From Pukyongia sp963768085 (GTDB lineage Bacteria; Bacteroidota; Bacteroidia; Flavobacteriales; Flavobacteriaceae), in the NCBI GenBank assembly GCA_963768085.1, contig CAVYGO010000002.1:124001-188000 (forward strand): a stretch of 64,000 bases of DNA, written 5' to 3'. The notes under the pieces were generated by a model, which made no database searches, was not told where the DNA came from, and saw only the letters and a program-made list of their open reading frames with translations. Of the stretch, positions 16,976 to 30,280 are shown one piece after another (the first letter of the stretch is position 1; each line of letters begins with the position of its first letter). The position numbers and the translations under genes are program-made.

Positions 16976-17008
16976 TTTGGTGAAATGAAAAAAGGGATTG
17001 TATATTTG
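16976..17008 (+). promoter_or_regulatory. rRNA operon promoter
   Basis: TTTG at 16976-16979 and TATATTTG at 17001-17008 match the Bacteroidota -33/-7 boxes (TTTG and TAnnTTTG) with a 21-bp spacer. Transcription would start near 17015, giving a leader of about 210 nt before the 16S gene. The remaining leader (17015-17227) shows no other gene. Confidence 0.7.
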
Positions 17009-17227
17009 CACCCGCTAAAAACAGCTGATATTGTATAGAGGTTGTTTTTTTGAGTTAAGAATATAAGTTCATTGAGATATTGAAATTGACAGCGTATATG
17101 GTTTTTATTTGGAAACAAATAGAAGCTATATCGAAATGACTAAACTAAGTAAGAACTCTTGAGATTTTTTTTGGGTTTAAGTTTTTTGTTGCTGAAGGAA
17201 GTGGTATAGAAATATATTTACAAATTC

Positions 17228-18752
<1,525 letters not shown>

Positions 18753-18758
18753 TAGAGA

Positions 18759-18781
18759 TTTTCTACTACGATAGTAGAAAA
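18759..18781 (+). other. Perfect hairpin immediately after 16S (probable processing structure)
   Basis: TTTTCTACTA (18759-18768) pairs perfectly with TAGTAGAAAA (18772-18781) over a 3-base loop, seven bases after the 16S end. No T-tract follows, so it is more likely an RNA-processing or folding element than a terminator. The rest of the spacer to the tRNA-Ile gene (18782-18960) shows no gene. Confidence 0.5.
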
Positions 18782-18960
18782 CCTATACGACTTTTGGAGA
18801 CAAATAATGAGAACCGTTGAGGAATCAATGGGGTTTTTGCTTGGTTTAGCTGTCAATTTTATACTATACTAATAAAGGTCTTAGGTATTTTGGTGTTACG
18901 TGATCGAGTAATTGGTCACTGGCTGGATGCTGAAATACTGGAGGCTTCTATAGTAGAGAC

Positions 18961-19034
18961 AGTCTCATAGCTCAGCTGGTTAGAGCGCTACACTGATAAT
19001 GTAGAGGTCGGCAGTTCGAGTCTGCCTGAGACTA
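18961..19034 (+). tRNA. tRNA-Ile (anticodon GAT)
   Basis: The acceptor arms AGTCTCA and TGAGACT pair fully, and the D arm (AGCTCAGCTGGTTAGAGC) and T arm (GGCAGTTCGAGTCTGCC) are canonical. The anticodon loop CTGATAA gives GAT at 18995-18997. The CCA end is not encoded. Position in the 16S-23S spacer is standard. Confidence 0.97.
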
Positions 19035-19198
19035 CAATGCGCCTTGTGCGCTATTTTTATGATTACTGGTTTTTTTATGATCTGGTAATTATAGACGTTC
19101 ATATTGACATATTGAAGGAAATTTTAGAAGTTGAGTATAGCTCATACTTTTTGTTGCAACTAATGGAACTTGATCTTTTAGGCATTTCACTCAAAGAT

Positions 19199-19272
19199 GG
19201 GGAATTAGCTCAGCTGGCTAGAGCGCTACGCTTGCACCGTAGAGGTCATCGGTTCGACTCCGATATTCTCCA
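19199..19272 (+). tRNA. tRNA-Ala (anticodon TGC)
   Basis: The acceptor arms GGGGAAT and ATTCTCC pair with one G-T. The D and T arms are canonical, and the anticodon loop CTTGCAC gives TGC at 19233-19235. No CCA is encoded. The 164-bp spacer from tRNA-Ile carries no recognisable gene. Confidence 0.97.
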
Positions 19273-19380
19273 CAGATAAAACTTTTAAAAAGGATATCGA
19301 GCACAGAGGAAAACAGAAAGTTTACTTTTTGATTTTTCGACTAGCGAAGATATTTTTAAAAGTTTTTCAAGATGGGAGTT

Positions 19381-19477
19381 TGAGGTTGGCTGCGTAAGCA
19401 GCACTCCGACAAACGAGCAGCTTGATTGGTAACAATCGGGTTGAATGTTTTTGAGGTTGGCTGCGTAAGCAGCACTC
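19381..19477 (+). repeat. Duplicated 26-bp hairpin repeat in the tRNA-Ala/23S spacer
   Basis: The same 26-bp sequence, starting TGAGGTTGGCTGCGTAAGCA, occurs at 19381-19406 and at 19452-19477 (period 71 bp). Each copy contains GCTGC-GTAA-GCAGC, a 5-bp stem closed by a GNRA-type tetraloop. The 430-bp spacer around it (19273-19711) holds no other gene. Confidence 0.8.
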
Positions 19478-19711
19478 TGAAAAACGATCATTTTGACACA
19501 ATATTTGATTGTTTGACATTGCCTTGTTCGTGCCTAAAAGCGGACGTAAGATACGGTGAGATAGATCAGAAACGTTCATTGACATATTGAGAAATAAGAA
19601 ATACGAGAAAAGCAATTTTTTCAATTAAGAATTTTTTCACTGGTAGTGTTTACACTACCGTTGAATAGATTTTTAGTTATAGTAAACTCATTAAAAGAGC
19701 AAAAAAGTACA

Positions 19712-22536
<2,825 letters not shown>

Positions 22537-22544
22537 TACGCGCT

Positions 22545-22567
22545 TCTCCCTCCTTCGGGAGGGAGAG
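22545..22567 (+). other. Hairpin after 23S
   Basis: CTCCCTCCTTCGGGAGGGAG forms a strong stem with a TTCG-type loop directly after the 23S gene. It is not followed by a long T-tract, so it is probably a processing or antitermination-tolerant structure inside the operon. Further on, GTATTGAG (22652) and CTCAATAC (22695) form a longer-range inverted repeat before the 5S gene. Confidence 0.5.
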
Positions 22568-22715
22568 CACTCTTTTATAGGTATTACAAAAAAACGTTTT
22601 TTTCCTATTTCTTATTCTCAATTATGTTATAATACTAGTAGTCAGTACTGAGTATTGAGTATGGAGATCGCTTCTCGATACTACATACTAATAGCTCAAT
22701 ACTAACTCGACAATT

Positions 22716-22823
22716 TAAGGTGGTTATAGCGACGGGGCTCACCTCTTACCATTCCGAACAGAGAAGTTAAGCCCGTTTGCGCCGATGATACTACATTCGT
22801 GGAAAAGTAGGTCGCCGCCTTCT
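22716..22823 (+). rRNA. rrf: 5S ribosomal RNA
   Basis: The ends AAGGTGG (22717) and CCGCCTT (22815) pair. The internal ACCATTCCGAACAGAGAAGT and AAGTAGGTCGCCGCC blocks are typical of bacterial 5S. Length is about 108 nt. It is the last gene of the operon. Confidence 0.95.
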
Positions 22824-22825
22824 TT

Positions 22826-22863
22826 AAAGACCCAATCATTTAGTTGATTGGGTCTTTTTTTAT
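22826..22863 (+). terminator. rRNA operon terminator
   Basis: AAAGACCCAATCA pairs with TTGATTGGGTCTTT across a short loop and is followed by a run of T. It lies a few bases after the 5S gene and is the clear end of the rRNA transcription unit. Confidence 0.9.
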
Positions 22864-22933
22864 ACGCGAAATTCAACTAAATTTATATTCTTGATAAATC
22901 CAATATTCTACTTTTGTAACTGAGTCTTATTTG

Positions 22934-25900
22934 ATGAGAAAAATTTCATTCCTATTATTGTTAATACTATCCTTTTCATGTAATAACAATGAAACTTCAA
23001 TAAATTCTGAAGAGTCTATAAAAGATAATTCAGAAGATAAAATGCTATTCATTCACCACGATTCCGAATCCACGGGATTAAAATTCAAGAATACCGTAAA
23101 AGAAACTTTGGATGAGAACTATTTCTACTACATTTTTTTTTACAACGGAAGTGGTGTTGCCATTGGCGACATCAACAACGACGGACTACCTGATATCTAT
23201 TTTGCCGGTAATTCTTCAGACGATAAGCTTTACTTGAATACAGGAAATCTAAAGTTTGAAGATATTTCGGTCACTTCAGGGATCTCGAAACTACAAGGCT
23301 GGAGTACCGGTGTAACTATGGTGGATATCAATAATGATGGATGGCTGGATATCTATGTTTGTCGATCAGGTCCTTCTAAAGATGTTTCAAAGCGAATTAA
23401 TAGACTTTATATTAACAATAAAGACAACACTTTCAACGAAGCCGCATTGGAATTTGGACTACAGAATAAAGATTACTCGATTCAATCGGCCTTTTTTGAC
23501 TATGATTTAGATGGCGACCTGGATATGTACTTGCTCAATCATCCCGATCCAAAATTTAATCCTAAAAGTAAAAGTTTTGCAGAACATATGCTAGATATGA
23601 AATCGGGGAAAATCCAAACGGATGTTTTTTATGAGAATATCGATGGAAAATATGTAGATCGCTCAAAAGAAGCGAACATGGTACATTTCGGATATCGTCA
23701 CGGGATTGCCATAGGAGATATCAATAAAGACGGTTTTCCGGATATCTACATTAGCAGTGATTTCGAGGAACCGGACGTGCTGGCGATCAATCAAGGTAAC
23801 AAAACATTTAAAAATGAGATCGATTCTTATTTCTCTCATTTATCCTATAATAGTATGGGAAATGAGATGGTGGATATAAATAATGATGGTCTATTGGATA
23901 TTTATGTGGTGGATATGGCACCGGACGACCATTTCAGATCCAAGGCCTATATGCAATCGATGGATGTTGCGAAATTCAGAGAGCTAAAGAAATATGGTTA
24001 TCATTCCCAATATATGTTCAACACGCTTCATCTAAATAATGGTAGTAAATCATTTAGTGAAGTTGCTCAATTCTCAGGCACAGCTAAGACCGATTGGAGC
24101 TGGGCACCTCTATTCTTCGATATGGACCTGGATGGCGATAAAGACTTATTCATCACAAATGGGATCAAAGAAAATTTTCTCTTTCGCGATATTCAAAGTG
24201 AGGTTAATAAGCGCAACCAGGCAGGACTTCAAACAGGATTCGACGAACTATTATCGATAGTACCAAGTGATATATCAGAAAATGTATTCTATGAAAATAC
24301 TGGCGGAGCAAAATTTAAGAATACATCTGGAGTCTGGTCTGAACCAAGCCTGTACAATTCAAATGGAGTTGCTACGGCCGATTTCGACAATGATGGTGAT
24401 CTGGATTTCGTGACTAACAATATGGGCAGTTTTGCATCTCTATACGAGAGTAAGGCCGCGGATAATAGAATCGGCAATAGTATAAAACTGGTCTTGGAAG
24501 GATCAGAAAAAAACCCAAATGCCATAGGTGCCAAGGTAGAAATCACATATGATGGAAAGAAACAATGGTATGAACAGTACACTTCTAGAGGATATCTATC
24601 TTCGGTTGATACACCTATCATTTTTGGAATCAAAAATTACCAAATTGTCGATGCCACTATAATTTGGCCTGATGGTACAACCACCAAAAAAGCTGGGCTA
24701 GAAGCTAATAAAACGCATGTAATCGAATATACAACGGGACTTGATAAAACAACAAATATCTCATCAAAACTCCCCACACGATACCAATTGAGTAAAACTA
24801 ATTCGCTGGGTATTGGTTTTAAGCATAAGGAAGATCCTTTTGATGATTACACCAAGCAGATATTATTACCGCACTCGCAATCGAATGTTGGCCCATCCTT
24901 TGCCAACGCTGACTTGAATGGGGATGGCTTGGATGATATATATATTGGCGGAGCCGCAGGTCAATCGGGAGAATTATATTTACAAAAAAGCTCCGGAAAA
25001 TTTACAAAGAAGTATGGTCCCTGGTCCGGTGACGCAGATTCAGAAGATACAGGAGCGACTTTTTTTGATAGTGATAGCGATGGTGATCTCGATCTCTATG
25101 TAGCAAGCGGAGGAGCTCATAAACCAGAAGGAGATAATAGTTATCAGGATAGATTGTATTTGAATGATGGCAATGGCAACTTTCGTAAATCGATAAACAT
25201 CATTCCCCAATTAAGGATCAGTGGTCAGGCTGTTATCTCTGCCGATATTGACGATGATGGGGATACTGATCTTTTTGTAGGTGGCCGGATCATTCCTGAT
25301 AAATATCCTTATCCGCCGAAATCATACTTCCTGATCAATGAAAGTGGTAAGTTTCTTATGAGAGAACTTGAAATTCATCATATGGTCTCATCTGCTTTAT
25401 TTACAGATTACGATGGAGACGGAGATGAAGACCTCATGACTGTAGGGGAGTGGTCAACAATAAAAATATTTAATAATGAGGACGGGAATTTTTCTGAAGC
25501 TATGATCCCATCCCTTCAAGAAACAACCGGTCTTTGGTTTGGACTCGCACAATACGATATAGATGATGATGGGGATATGGATTACTTTGCGGGAAATATT
25601 GGACTTAACACCAAGTTTAAGGCAGACGACTCTCATGAATTTCACGTCTATTCGATGGACTTTGATGATAGCGGCACATACGATGTAGTATTAAGCAATA
25701 CCTATAACGGAGAACTAGTCCCGTCACGCGGCAGGGAATGCTCTTCTCAGCAGATGCCGTTTATAAAAGATAAGTTCACGGACTATCGTTCTTTTGCCAG
25801 TGCTACCATGTCGGATATCTATGGAGAAAAACTAAATGAAGCCCTGCATTATCAGGCAGATATACTCCATAGTGTGTTTATAGAAAATCTCGGAAATGGT

Positions 25901-26227
25901 GAATTTGATGTAAAAATGCTCCCATGGCAGGCTCAATTGGCACCGTTAAATGATTTTGCCTTTGCGGATATTAACAATGACGGGGCAACCGAAATATTTT
26001 CGGTTGGAAACCTATACAATGTTGAAGTAGAAACAGTACGGTACGATGCCTTTAAAGGAAGTGTAATGCGGTTTAGGGATGGTGTAATTGAAGCGATCCC
26101 TTCTTCAAAGACCGGTTTCATTACCGAAAATGATGCGAGGGGAGTGATTACTATGGATGTAAAAGGCAAGTTGATGGTTATCGTTGCGAATAATAATGAA
26201 TCGATTGAGGTCTTCAGCACTCAATAA
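22934..26227 (+). CDS. FG-GAP/VCBS repeat lipoprotein with ASPIC/UnbV domain
   Basis: A 1097-residue lipoprotein: the signal peptide ends in LSFSC with the lipidated Cys at about residue 17. Two sets of FG-GAP/VCBS blades are visible. Residues about 65-500 include GDINNDGLPDIYFAGN, VDINNDGWLDIYVCRSG and DLDGDKDLFITNG. An ASPIC/UnbV-like segment lies near residues 520-590 (WYEQYTSRGYLSS, then IIWPDGTTTK). A second set follows to the C-terminus (ADLNGDGLDDIYIGGAAG, DYDGDGDEDLMTVGEW). Many secreted Bacteroidota proteins share this layout; function is unknown. The ATG at 22934 is preferred over TTG at 22931. It follows the rRNA terminator and stands alone. Confidence 0.85.
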   Translation: MRKISFLLLLILSFSCNNNETSINSEESIKDNSEDKMLFIHHDSESTGLKFKNTVKETLDENYFYYIFFYNGSGVAIGDINNDGLPDIYFAGNSSDDKLYLNTGNLKFEDISVTSGISKLQGWSTGVTMVDINNDGWLDIYVCRSGPSKDVSKRINRLYINNKDNTFNEAALEFGLQNKDYSIQSAFFDYDLDGDLDMYLLNHPDPKFNPKSKSFAEHMLDMKSGKIQTDVFYENIDGKYVDRSKEANMVHFGYRHGIAIGDINKDGFPDIYISSDFEEPDVLAINQGNKTFKNEIDSYFSHLSYNSMGNEMVDINNDGLLDIYVVDMAPDDHFRSKAYMQSMDVAKFRELKKYGYHSQYMFNTLHLNNGSKSFSEVAQFSGTAKTDWSWAPLFFDMDLDGDKDLFITNGIKENFLFRDIQSEVNKRNQAGLQTGFDELLSIVPSDISENVFYENTGGAKFKNTSGVWSEPSLYNSNGVATADFDNDGDLDFVTNNMGSFASLYESKAADNRIGNSIKLVLEGSEKNPNAIGAKVEITYDGKKQWYEQYTSRGYLSSVDTPIIFGIKNYQIVDATIIWPDGTTTKKAGLEANKTHVIEYTTGLDKTTNISSKLPTRYQLSKTNSLGIGFKHKEDPFDDYTKQILLPHSQSNVGPSFANADLNGDGLDDIYIGGAAGQSGELYLQKSSGKFTKKYGPWSGDADSEDTGATFFDSDSDGDLDLYVASGGAHKPEGDNSYQDRLYLNDGNGNFRKSINIIPQLRISGQAVISADIDDDGDTDLFVGGRIIPDKYPYPPKSYFLINESGKFLMRELEIHHMVSSALFTDYDGDGDEDLMTVGEWSTIKIFNNEDGNFSEAMIPSLQETTGLWFGLAQYDIDDDGDMDYFAGNIGLNTKFKADDSHEFHVYSMDFDDSGTYDVVLSNTYNGELVPSRGRECSSQQMPFIKDKFTDYRSFASATMSDIYGEKLNEALHYQADILHSVFIENLGNGEFDVKMLPWQAQLAPLNDFAFADINNDGATEIFSVGNLYNVEVETVRYDAFKGSVMRFRDGVIEAIPSSKTGFITENDARGVITMDVKGKLMVIVANNNESIEVFSTQ

Positions 26228-26322
26228 ACCTTATTCAATATTGCATTTATATTCGTTCGTATACCCATAAGCCTTAGCCAAATTGTACCCCCATTCCAAT
26301 TAAAGCTACTATAAAGTATTAT

Positions 26323-26354
26323 AAAAAAGCCTTCTTTCATTATTCAGAAAGGCA
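26323..26354 (-). terminator. Likely terminator of the decayed murQ gene (minus strand)
   Basis: Read on the minus strand, GCCTTTC and GAAAGAAGGC form an imperfect stem followed by TTTTTT. It sits about 80 bp beyond the stop codon of the murQ remnant, where that gene's terminator would be expected. Confidence 0.4.
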
Positions 26355-26431
26355 GCCTTAAACATATGGGTGGTAAGAACCAATAATGGAATCACATAGG
26401 CATGTACTTTAATGCCTTAATCAAAAGCTTT

Positions 26432-26765
26432 TTATCCGATTGTCCTATAGACATCTATTGCTTTTCTATCACTTTGATGTTGCATCAATAGATTGTTGGC
26501 TTCTTCCACAGAAATATCCAACGCTTCCATAACGATTCTGGTTCTGCGATCCACTAATTTGTTATTACTGAGTTGCATATCCACCATCTTATTCCCTTTT
26601 ACTAGCCCAACTGGTTCAATGCTGTAAAGTGATTAAGTTCAGCATTAATTTCTGAACCGTCTCGGCTTACTTATGTGAACTTCCAGTGATAAATTCCAGA
26701 CCCACGATAAATACTAAAGGTAGTTTTGCCGTTAAGGTCAGGAGATGATCTGGCTATATAGCAAG
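26432..26765 (-). pseudogene. murQ: Decayed C-terminal remnant of murQ (N-acetylmuramic acid 6-phosphate etherase)
   Basis: Translating the minus strand from 26605 to the stop at 26432 gives an uninterrupted stretch containing VKGNKMVDMQLSNNKLVDR, followed by RTRIVMEALDISVEEANNLL. This is the conserved C-terminal part of MurQ. Further upstream (about 26620-26750), in shifted frames with stop codons, IVGLEFITGSSHK and AETVQKLMLNLIT match the MurQ GPEF-TGSTRMK and GTAQKLVLNM region. The first two thirds of the gene are missing. MurQ removes lactate from MurNAc-6-P in peptidoglycan recycling. The rest of this roughly 780-bp gene-poor interval (26228-27007) shows no other gene. Confidence 0.8.
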
Positions 26766-26927
26766 TGAATGACGAGAGTAATCCGATAAGTATGCAAATG
26801 TCCGGGATTGACTGTTAATTGAGATACAGAACATTTTTTGCATTTAATATCTCAAATAGGGTGATATTTAGATGTTAAACTTATCCTTATCCGCAATAGG
26901 GATAGCAGTGATATCCTTTTTATGCTT

Positions 26928-26935
26928 TAGTTTTG
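26928..26935 (+). promoter_or_regulatory. -7 promoter element of the hemolysin III gene
   Basis: TAGTTTTG matches TAnnTTTG 73-80 bp upstream of the ATG at 27008. It overlaps an upstream in-frame TTG, which argues that this TTG is not the start codon. Confidence 0.5.
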
Positions 26936-27007
26936 CATAAAAAGATAGAACGGATAGCCCGGTTGCGAAGATGCATCGAGCAAATTGCCAAATTCATCAC
27001 AGAAACC

Positions 27008-27628
27008 ATGTACACTAAAAAAGAGGAACTTTGGAACAGCATTTCACATGGCCTTGGAATTCTACTTGGGATAGCCGGGTTGGTGCTTTTACTTGTATTC
27101 GACAATGAGAAGACTTCCTATAGTACGTTTAGTATACTGATGTACGCCATATCTGTGATCGTACTTTATAGCGCATCAACCTTGTATCACGCCATTGGTC
27201 ATGTAAAATGGAAACCCCTGCTTCGGAAGCTGGATCATATCAGTATTTATTTTCTTATTGCCGGAACCTATACACCGGTCGCCCTAATATCCCTGGAACA
27301 CAACTCAGGCTGGGCTTTATTCTGGACAGTATGGGGAATTGCGGCCCTGGGAACTTTTTTAAAGATCTTCTTTACCGGTAAATTTGAAGTAGTCTCACTT
27401 ATACTTTATCTCGTTATGGGATGGCTGATCGCCTTTGATTTCAGTAGTGTACTGGAAGCTCAATCCACTTTAGGAATCGCACTTCTTGCTATCGGCGGAG
27501 CTTTTTATACTTTGGGAATTCTGTTTTACGTGGTTCAGAAAATCCCGTATAACCACACTATATGGCACTTTTTCGTACTGGCCGGAAGCATTTTTCACTT
27601 CTTTTTCATCTTTACCGACGTTATCTAA
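27008..27628 (+). CDS. Hemolysin III family (PAQR-type) membrane protein
   Basis: A 206-residue protein with seven predicted membrane segments. It has the conserved motif set of the hemolysin III/YqfA/PAQR family: ISHGLGI near the N-terminus, YSASTLYHAIGH, KLDHISIYFLIAGTYTP, and HTIWHFFVLAGSIFHF near the C-terminus with its metal-ligand-type histidines. Members are thought to be membrane hydrolases or membrane-homeostasis proteins; the hemolysin name is historical. ATG at 27008 is chosen because the longer frame begins inside a promoter element and lacks family similarity. Confidence 0.88.
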   Translation: MYTKKEELWNSISHGLGILLGIAGLVLLLVFDNEKTSYSTFSILMYAISVIVLYSASTLYHAIGHVKWKPLLRKLDHISIYFLIAGTYTPVALISLEHNSGWALFWTVWGIAALGTFLKIFFTGKFEVVSLILYLVMGWLIAFDFSSVLEAQSTLGIALLAIGGAFYTLGILFYVVQKIPYNHTIWHFFVLAGSIFHFFFIFTDVI

Positions 27629-27630
27629 CC

Positions 27631-28299
27631 CTAGAAAAAATAAGCGATCGTAAATCCAAGTACAATGATGAGCAGCTTTGCCAAGTTGAATTTATGATCC
27701 CTGCTGCTCTCGTAAAGAATGGTGGTCGATACATGTAAGAAAATACCTATCACAACCGCGGTTATTTCGGTGTGATACGTATGCAATACCGAGACCTGTT
27801 CCGACAATAAATTACCCAAGGGTGTCATCAATGCAAAAAGGAACAAAAAGGATATTGTGACCTTTCTGCTGTATTGAGCCTGTAGAAAAAACATGGATAG
27901 TATTATGGCTACCGGGATCTTGTGGACCAGTATCCCTACCAGTATATTATTTTGTTCTGAAATTGGAAACCCTTCCAAAAGGGCATGGATGGAAAGGCTC
28001 ACAAATAAAAGCCAGGGAAAATCCCGATTTTTAATATGTAGATGCACATGCCCGTGTTCTGCACCTTTTGAGAAAAATTCAAGAATTATCTGAAGCAGTA
28101 TACCCGCCATAATGAAGACTCCAATTCGTTCTGTAGGCATTTTAAATACCTCGGGAAGCAATTCATTAATGGTCATAGATAGCAGGAATGCACCACTAAA
28201 AGCCAGGAATATTGACATTTGCTTAACCTGCCTATTTTGCAGACTGCTGGCTATCACATATCCTATAGCGACTGCCAGGAATAATAGAAGATAATTCAT
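27631..28299 (-). CDS. ZIP family metal transporter
   Basis: A 222-residue inner membrane protein with about seven or eight membrane segments. The ZIP family transmembrane IV/V signatures are visible: SLSIHALLEGFPI near residue 110 and GILVHKIPVAIILS near residue 127. A His-rich loop (HGHVHLHIKN) precedes them. The family moves zinc, iron or manganese into the cytoplasm. It converges with the hemolysin III gene, separated by two bases. Confidence 0.85.
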   Translation of the reverse strand: MNYLLLFLAVAIGYVIASSLQNRQVKQMSIFLAFSGAFLLSMTINELLPEVFKMPTERIGVFIMAGILLQIILEFFSKGAEHGHVHLHIKNRDFPWLLFVSLSIHALLEGFPISEQNNILVGILVHKIPVAIILSMFFLQAQYSRKVTISFLFLFALMTPLGNLLSEQVSVLHTYHTEITAVVIGIFLHVSTTILYESSRDHKFNLAKLLIIVLGFTIAYFF

Positions 28300-28389
28300 C
28301 GGCCAAAGATAAGGATTAATCTGTCTGGGGAATTCACCGGATAACTGACTGTTTTTGTTTAGGATTAGTTTTTCGGCCTAAAAATACTG

Positions 28390-28397
28390 TATTTTTG
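28390..28397 (+). promoter_or_regulatory. -7 promoter element of the THUMP methyltransferase gene
   Basis: TATTTTTG matches TAnnTTTG and lies 22-29 bp upstream of the chosen ATG. It includes an in-frame TTG (28395), which is therefore unlikely to be the translation start. Confidence 0.55.
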
Positions 28398-28418
28398 CAG
28401 GACTTCGGAAGAATAATT

Positions 28419-29576
28419 ATGGGAAACAACTTTAAAATGGTAGCGAAAACCCTCTATGGATTGGAAGAGCTTTTAGCTTCAGAATTGAGACAGTTGGGTG
28501 CTTCGGGCATAGAGAAAGGGACCCGAAATGTGTCCTTTGAAGGGGATATCGGTTTTATGTATAAAGCCAATCTTTGCTGCAGGACAGCCATTAAAATATT
28601 AAAACCCATTACCGCATTCAATGTGTTTAAAGAAGAAGATCTGTACCGGAAGGTTTATGATATCCCCTGGGAAAATTATATGGAGGCTAATGGATCATTG
28701 GCTGTAGACGCAACTGTTTTTTCAAAACAATTCACCCATTCACAGTATATCGCATTGAAAACCAAAGATGCCATTGTAGACCGTTTTAGAGATAAGGAAG
28801 GCGAGCGGCCCGATGTCGATCTGGATCATCCCACACTACGTATTAATATTCATATAGACAGAAACATTTGTACCGTATCATTGGATAGTTCAGGGGCATC
28901 ATTACATAAGCGCGGTTACAAGACTTCGTCTACGCTCGCACCTATTAATGAAGTGCTGGCAGCCGGAATGATTATGTTAAGTGGTTGGAATGGACAGTCA
29001 AATTTCCTGGATCCCATGTGTGGTAGTGGCACCATCCTCGCTGAAGCTGCGATGGTCGCGTGTAATATCCCCCCTAATCTAAACAGGGATGAATTCGGAT
29101 TTGAAACCTGGCCGGATTTCGATGTGGACCTCTATGAACTTATTGAAAACGCGGCCCTCAAGAAGGTCAAGGATTTTAGATTTAAAATACTGGGTTACGA
29201 TACAGACCCTGTTGCCGTGAAAAAGGCAAGACAGAACATCAAGAATGCAAATCTTCAGGACTTTGTTGAGATCACCACCCGGGATTTCTTCGAAAGCCAG
29301 AAGGATATCGAAGGGCCGACGCACCTCGTCTTCAATCCACCATACGATGAAAGGCTGCAGGTGCGTGATATAGAAGCCTTCTATGGGAAAATCGGTACAA
29401 CTTTGAAGCATGGATATCCTGGTTCGCAGGCATGGATGATCACTAGCAATATGGAAGCTTTAAAGTGTGTAGGCTTGCGTCCTTCTAAAAAGATTAAACT
29501 CTTTAATGGCAAATTGGAGAGCAGGTTCGTTTCTTATGAAATGTATGAAGGTAGCCGAAAAGCCAGTAAGCAGTAA
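28419..29576 (+). CDS. THUMP-domain class I SAM-dependent RNA methyltransferase (RlmL N-terminal-like)
   Basis: A 385-residue enzyme. A ferredoxin-like/THUMP region covers about residues 1-160 (KTLYGLEELLASELRQLG). It is followed by the methyltransferase domain with FLDPMCGSGTILAEAAMV near residue 196 (SAM binding) and VFNPPYDERL near residue 306, the NPPY motif of N2-guanine RNA methylases. By family it most likely methylates 23S rRNA guanine, as the RlmL half of E. coli RlmKL does. It lacks the C-terminal RlmK part. ATG at 28419 is chosen because a promoter element occupies the upstream TTG. Confidence 0.9.
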   Translation: MGNNFKMVAKTLYGLEELLASELRQLGASGIEKGTRNVSFEGDIGFMYKANLCCRTAIKILKPITAFNVFKEEDLYRKVYDIPWENYMEANGSLAVDATVFSKQFTHSQYIALKTKDAIVDRFRDKEGERPDVDLDHPTLRINIHIDRNICTVSLDSSGASLHKRGYKTSSTLAPINEVLAAGMIMLSGWNGQSNFLDPMCGSGTILAEAAMVACNIPPNLNRDEFGFETWPDFDVDLYELIENAALKKVKDFRFKILGYDTDPVAVKKARQNIKNANLQDFVEITTRDFFESQKDIEGPTHLVFNPPYDERLQVRDIEAFYGKIGTTLKHGYPGSQAWMITSNMEALKCVGLRPSKKIKLFNGKLESRFVSYEMYEGSRKASKQ

Positions 29577-29581
29577 GCTTT

Positions 29582-30280
29582 TTACTTTTTGAAAATAGGT
29601 ATGAGATAAGAGATACTGTATCCAAAACCTGCGCCAAAATCACTGAAATCGTACGTGCGATTGAATCCGGGGATAAACAGATTATCAAAATTATCCAGGG
29701 AAGTTTCCGAAATTTTATGTTTTAACTGAAGGTTAATGCTGAGATACAGATTATTAATGACTTCGGTTTTAACACCAAGCATCAATTCGGCCCAGGAAGC
29801 TGTTAATCCTGTATATTCACGAGGATCTACCCTAAAAGTTCCCGGAAAGGTCTGATTGGTTGTATAGATGCCATAGGCAAGTAATTCCTGTTTGAAACTA
29901 GAGAATCCATAACGAAGTCCCAAAAAAATAGCGTTTTCCATTCCCAGCCAGTTTCTATAGGCATTGAAGTCTGCACCAATTTTCACATAGCTACCGGATG
30001 CGATGGAGTTTAGATTGCTTTCGAATCGTTCCTTCTTTTCGTTCCCTATTTCTGCCGCCGCATAAAAGCGTTCCGATATCCTGAAATCTCCAACAATCTC
30101 GAATCCCGAGTAATTATTGTCTATGAGTGTGCGAATAGGTTTTGAAAGATCCACACCAACCCTTAGTCCGTAAGCATTCTTCTGCTTCGGGATAGAATCA
30201 TTAGTCGTTTCCTGAGCCATCGTAACTGATGCTAATAGAAAGAAACTAATGAAAGATAGTAATGTGAGTTTCAGTTTCAT
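29582..30280 (-). CDS. DUF6048 outer-membrane beta-barrel protein
   Basis: A 232-residue protein with a signal peptide (residues about 1-22, ending VTMAQ) followed by alternating beta strands and a C-terminus ending in SYLIPIFKK. The NAYGLRVGVDLSKPIRTLID and FYAAAEIGNEKK segments are typical of this Bacteroidota-only family. Function is unknown. Its start overlaps the upstream DUF6452 gene by 35 bp, and rlmD lies before that; the three genes form one operon. Confidence 0.82.
   Translation of the reverse strand: MKLKLTLLSFISFFLLASVTMAQETTNDSIPKQKNAYGLRVGVDLSKPIRTLIDNNYSGFEIVGDFRISERFYAAAEIGNEKKERFESNLNSIASGSYVKIGADFNAYRNWLGMENAIFLGLRYGFSSFKQELLAYGIYTTNQTFPGTFRVDPREYTGLTASWAELMLGVKTEVINNLYLSINLQLKHKISETSLDNFDNLFIPGFNRTYDFSDFGAGFGYSISYLIPIFKK

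Noticed and set aside
19381..19477. CRISPR array
   Set aside because: Only two repeat copies inside the rRNA spacer, no cas genes, and the repeat forms a GNRA hairpin of an rRNA-spacer kind.
28395..28418. In-frame TTG extension of the THUMP methyltransferase
   Set aside because: The TTG is part of the TAnnTTTG promoter box. The same reasoning removed the extensions at 26933, 38899 and 49696.
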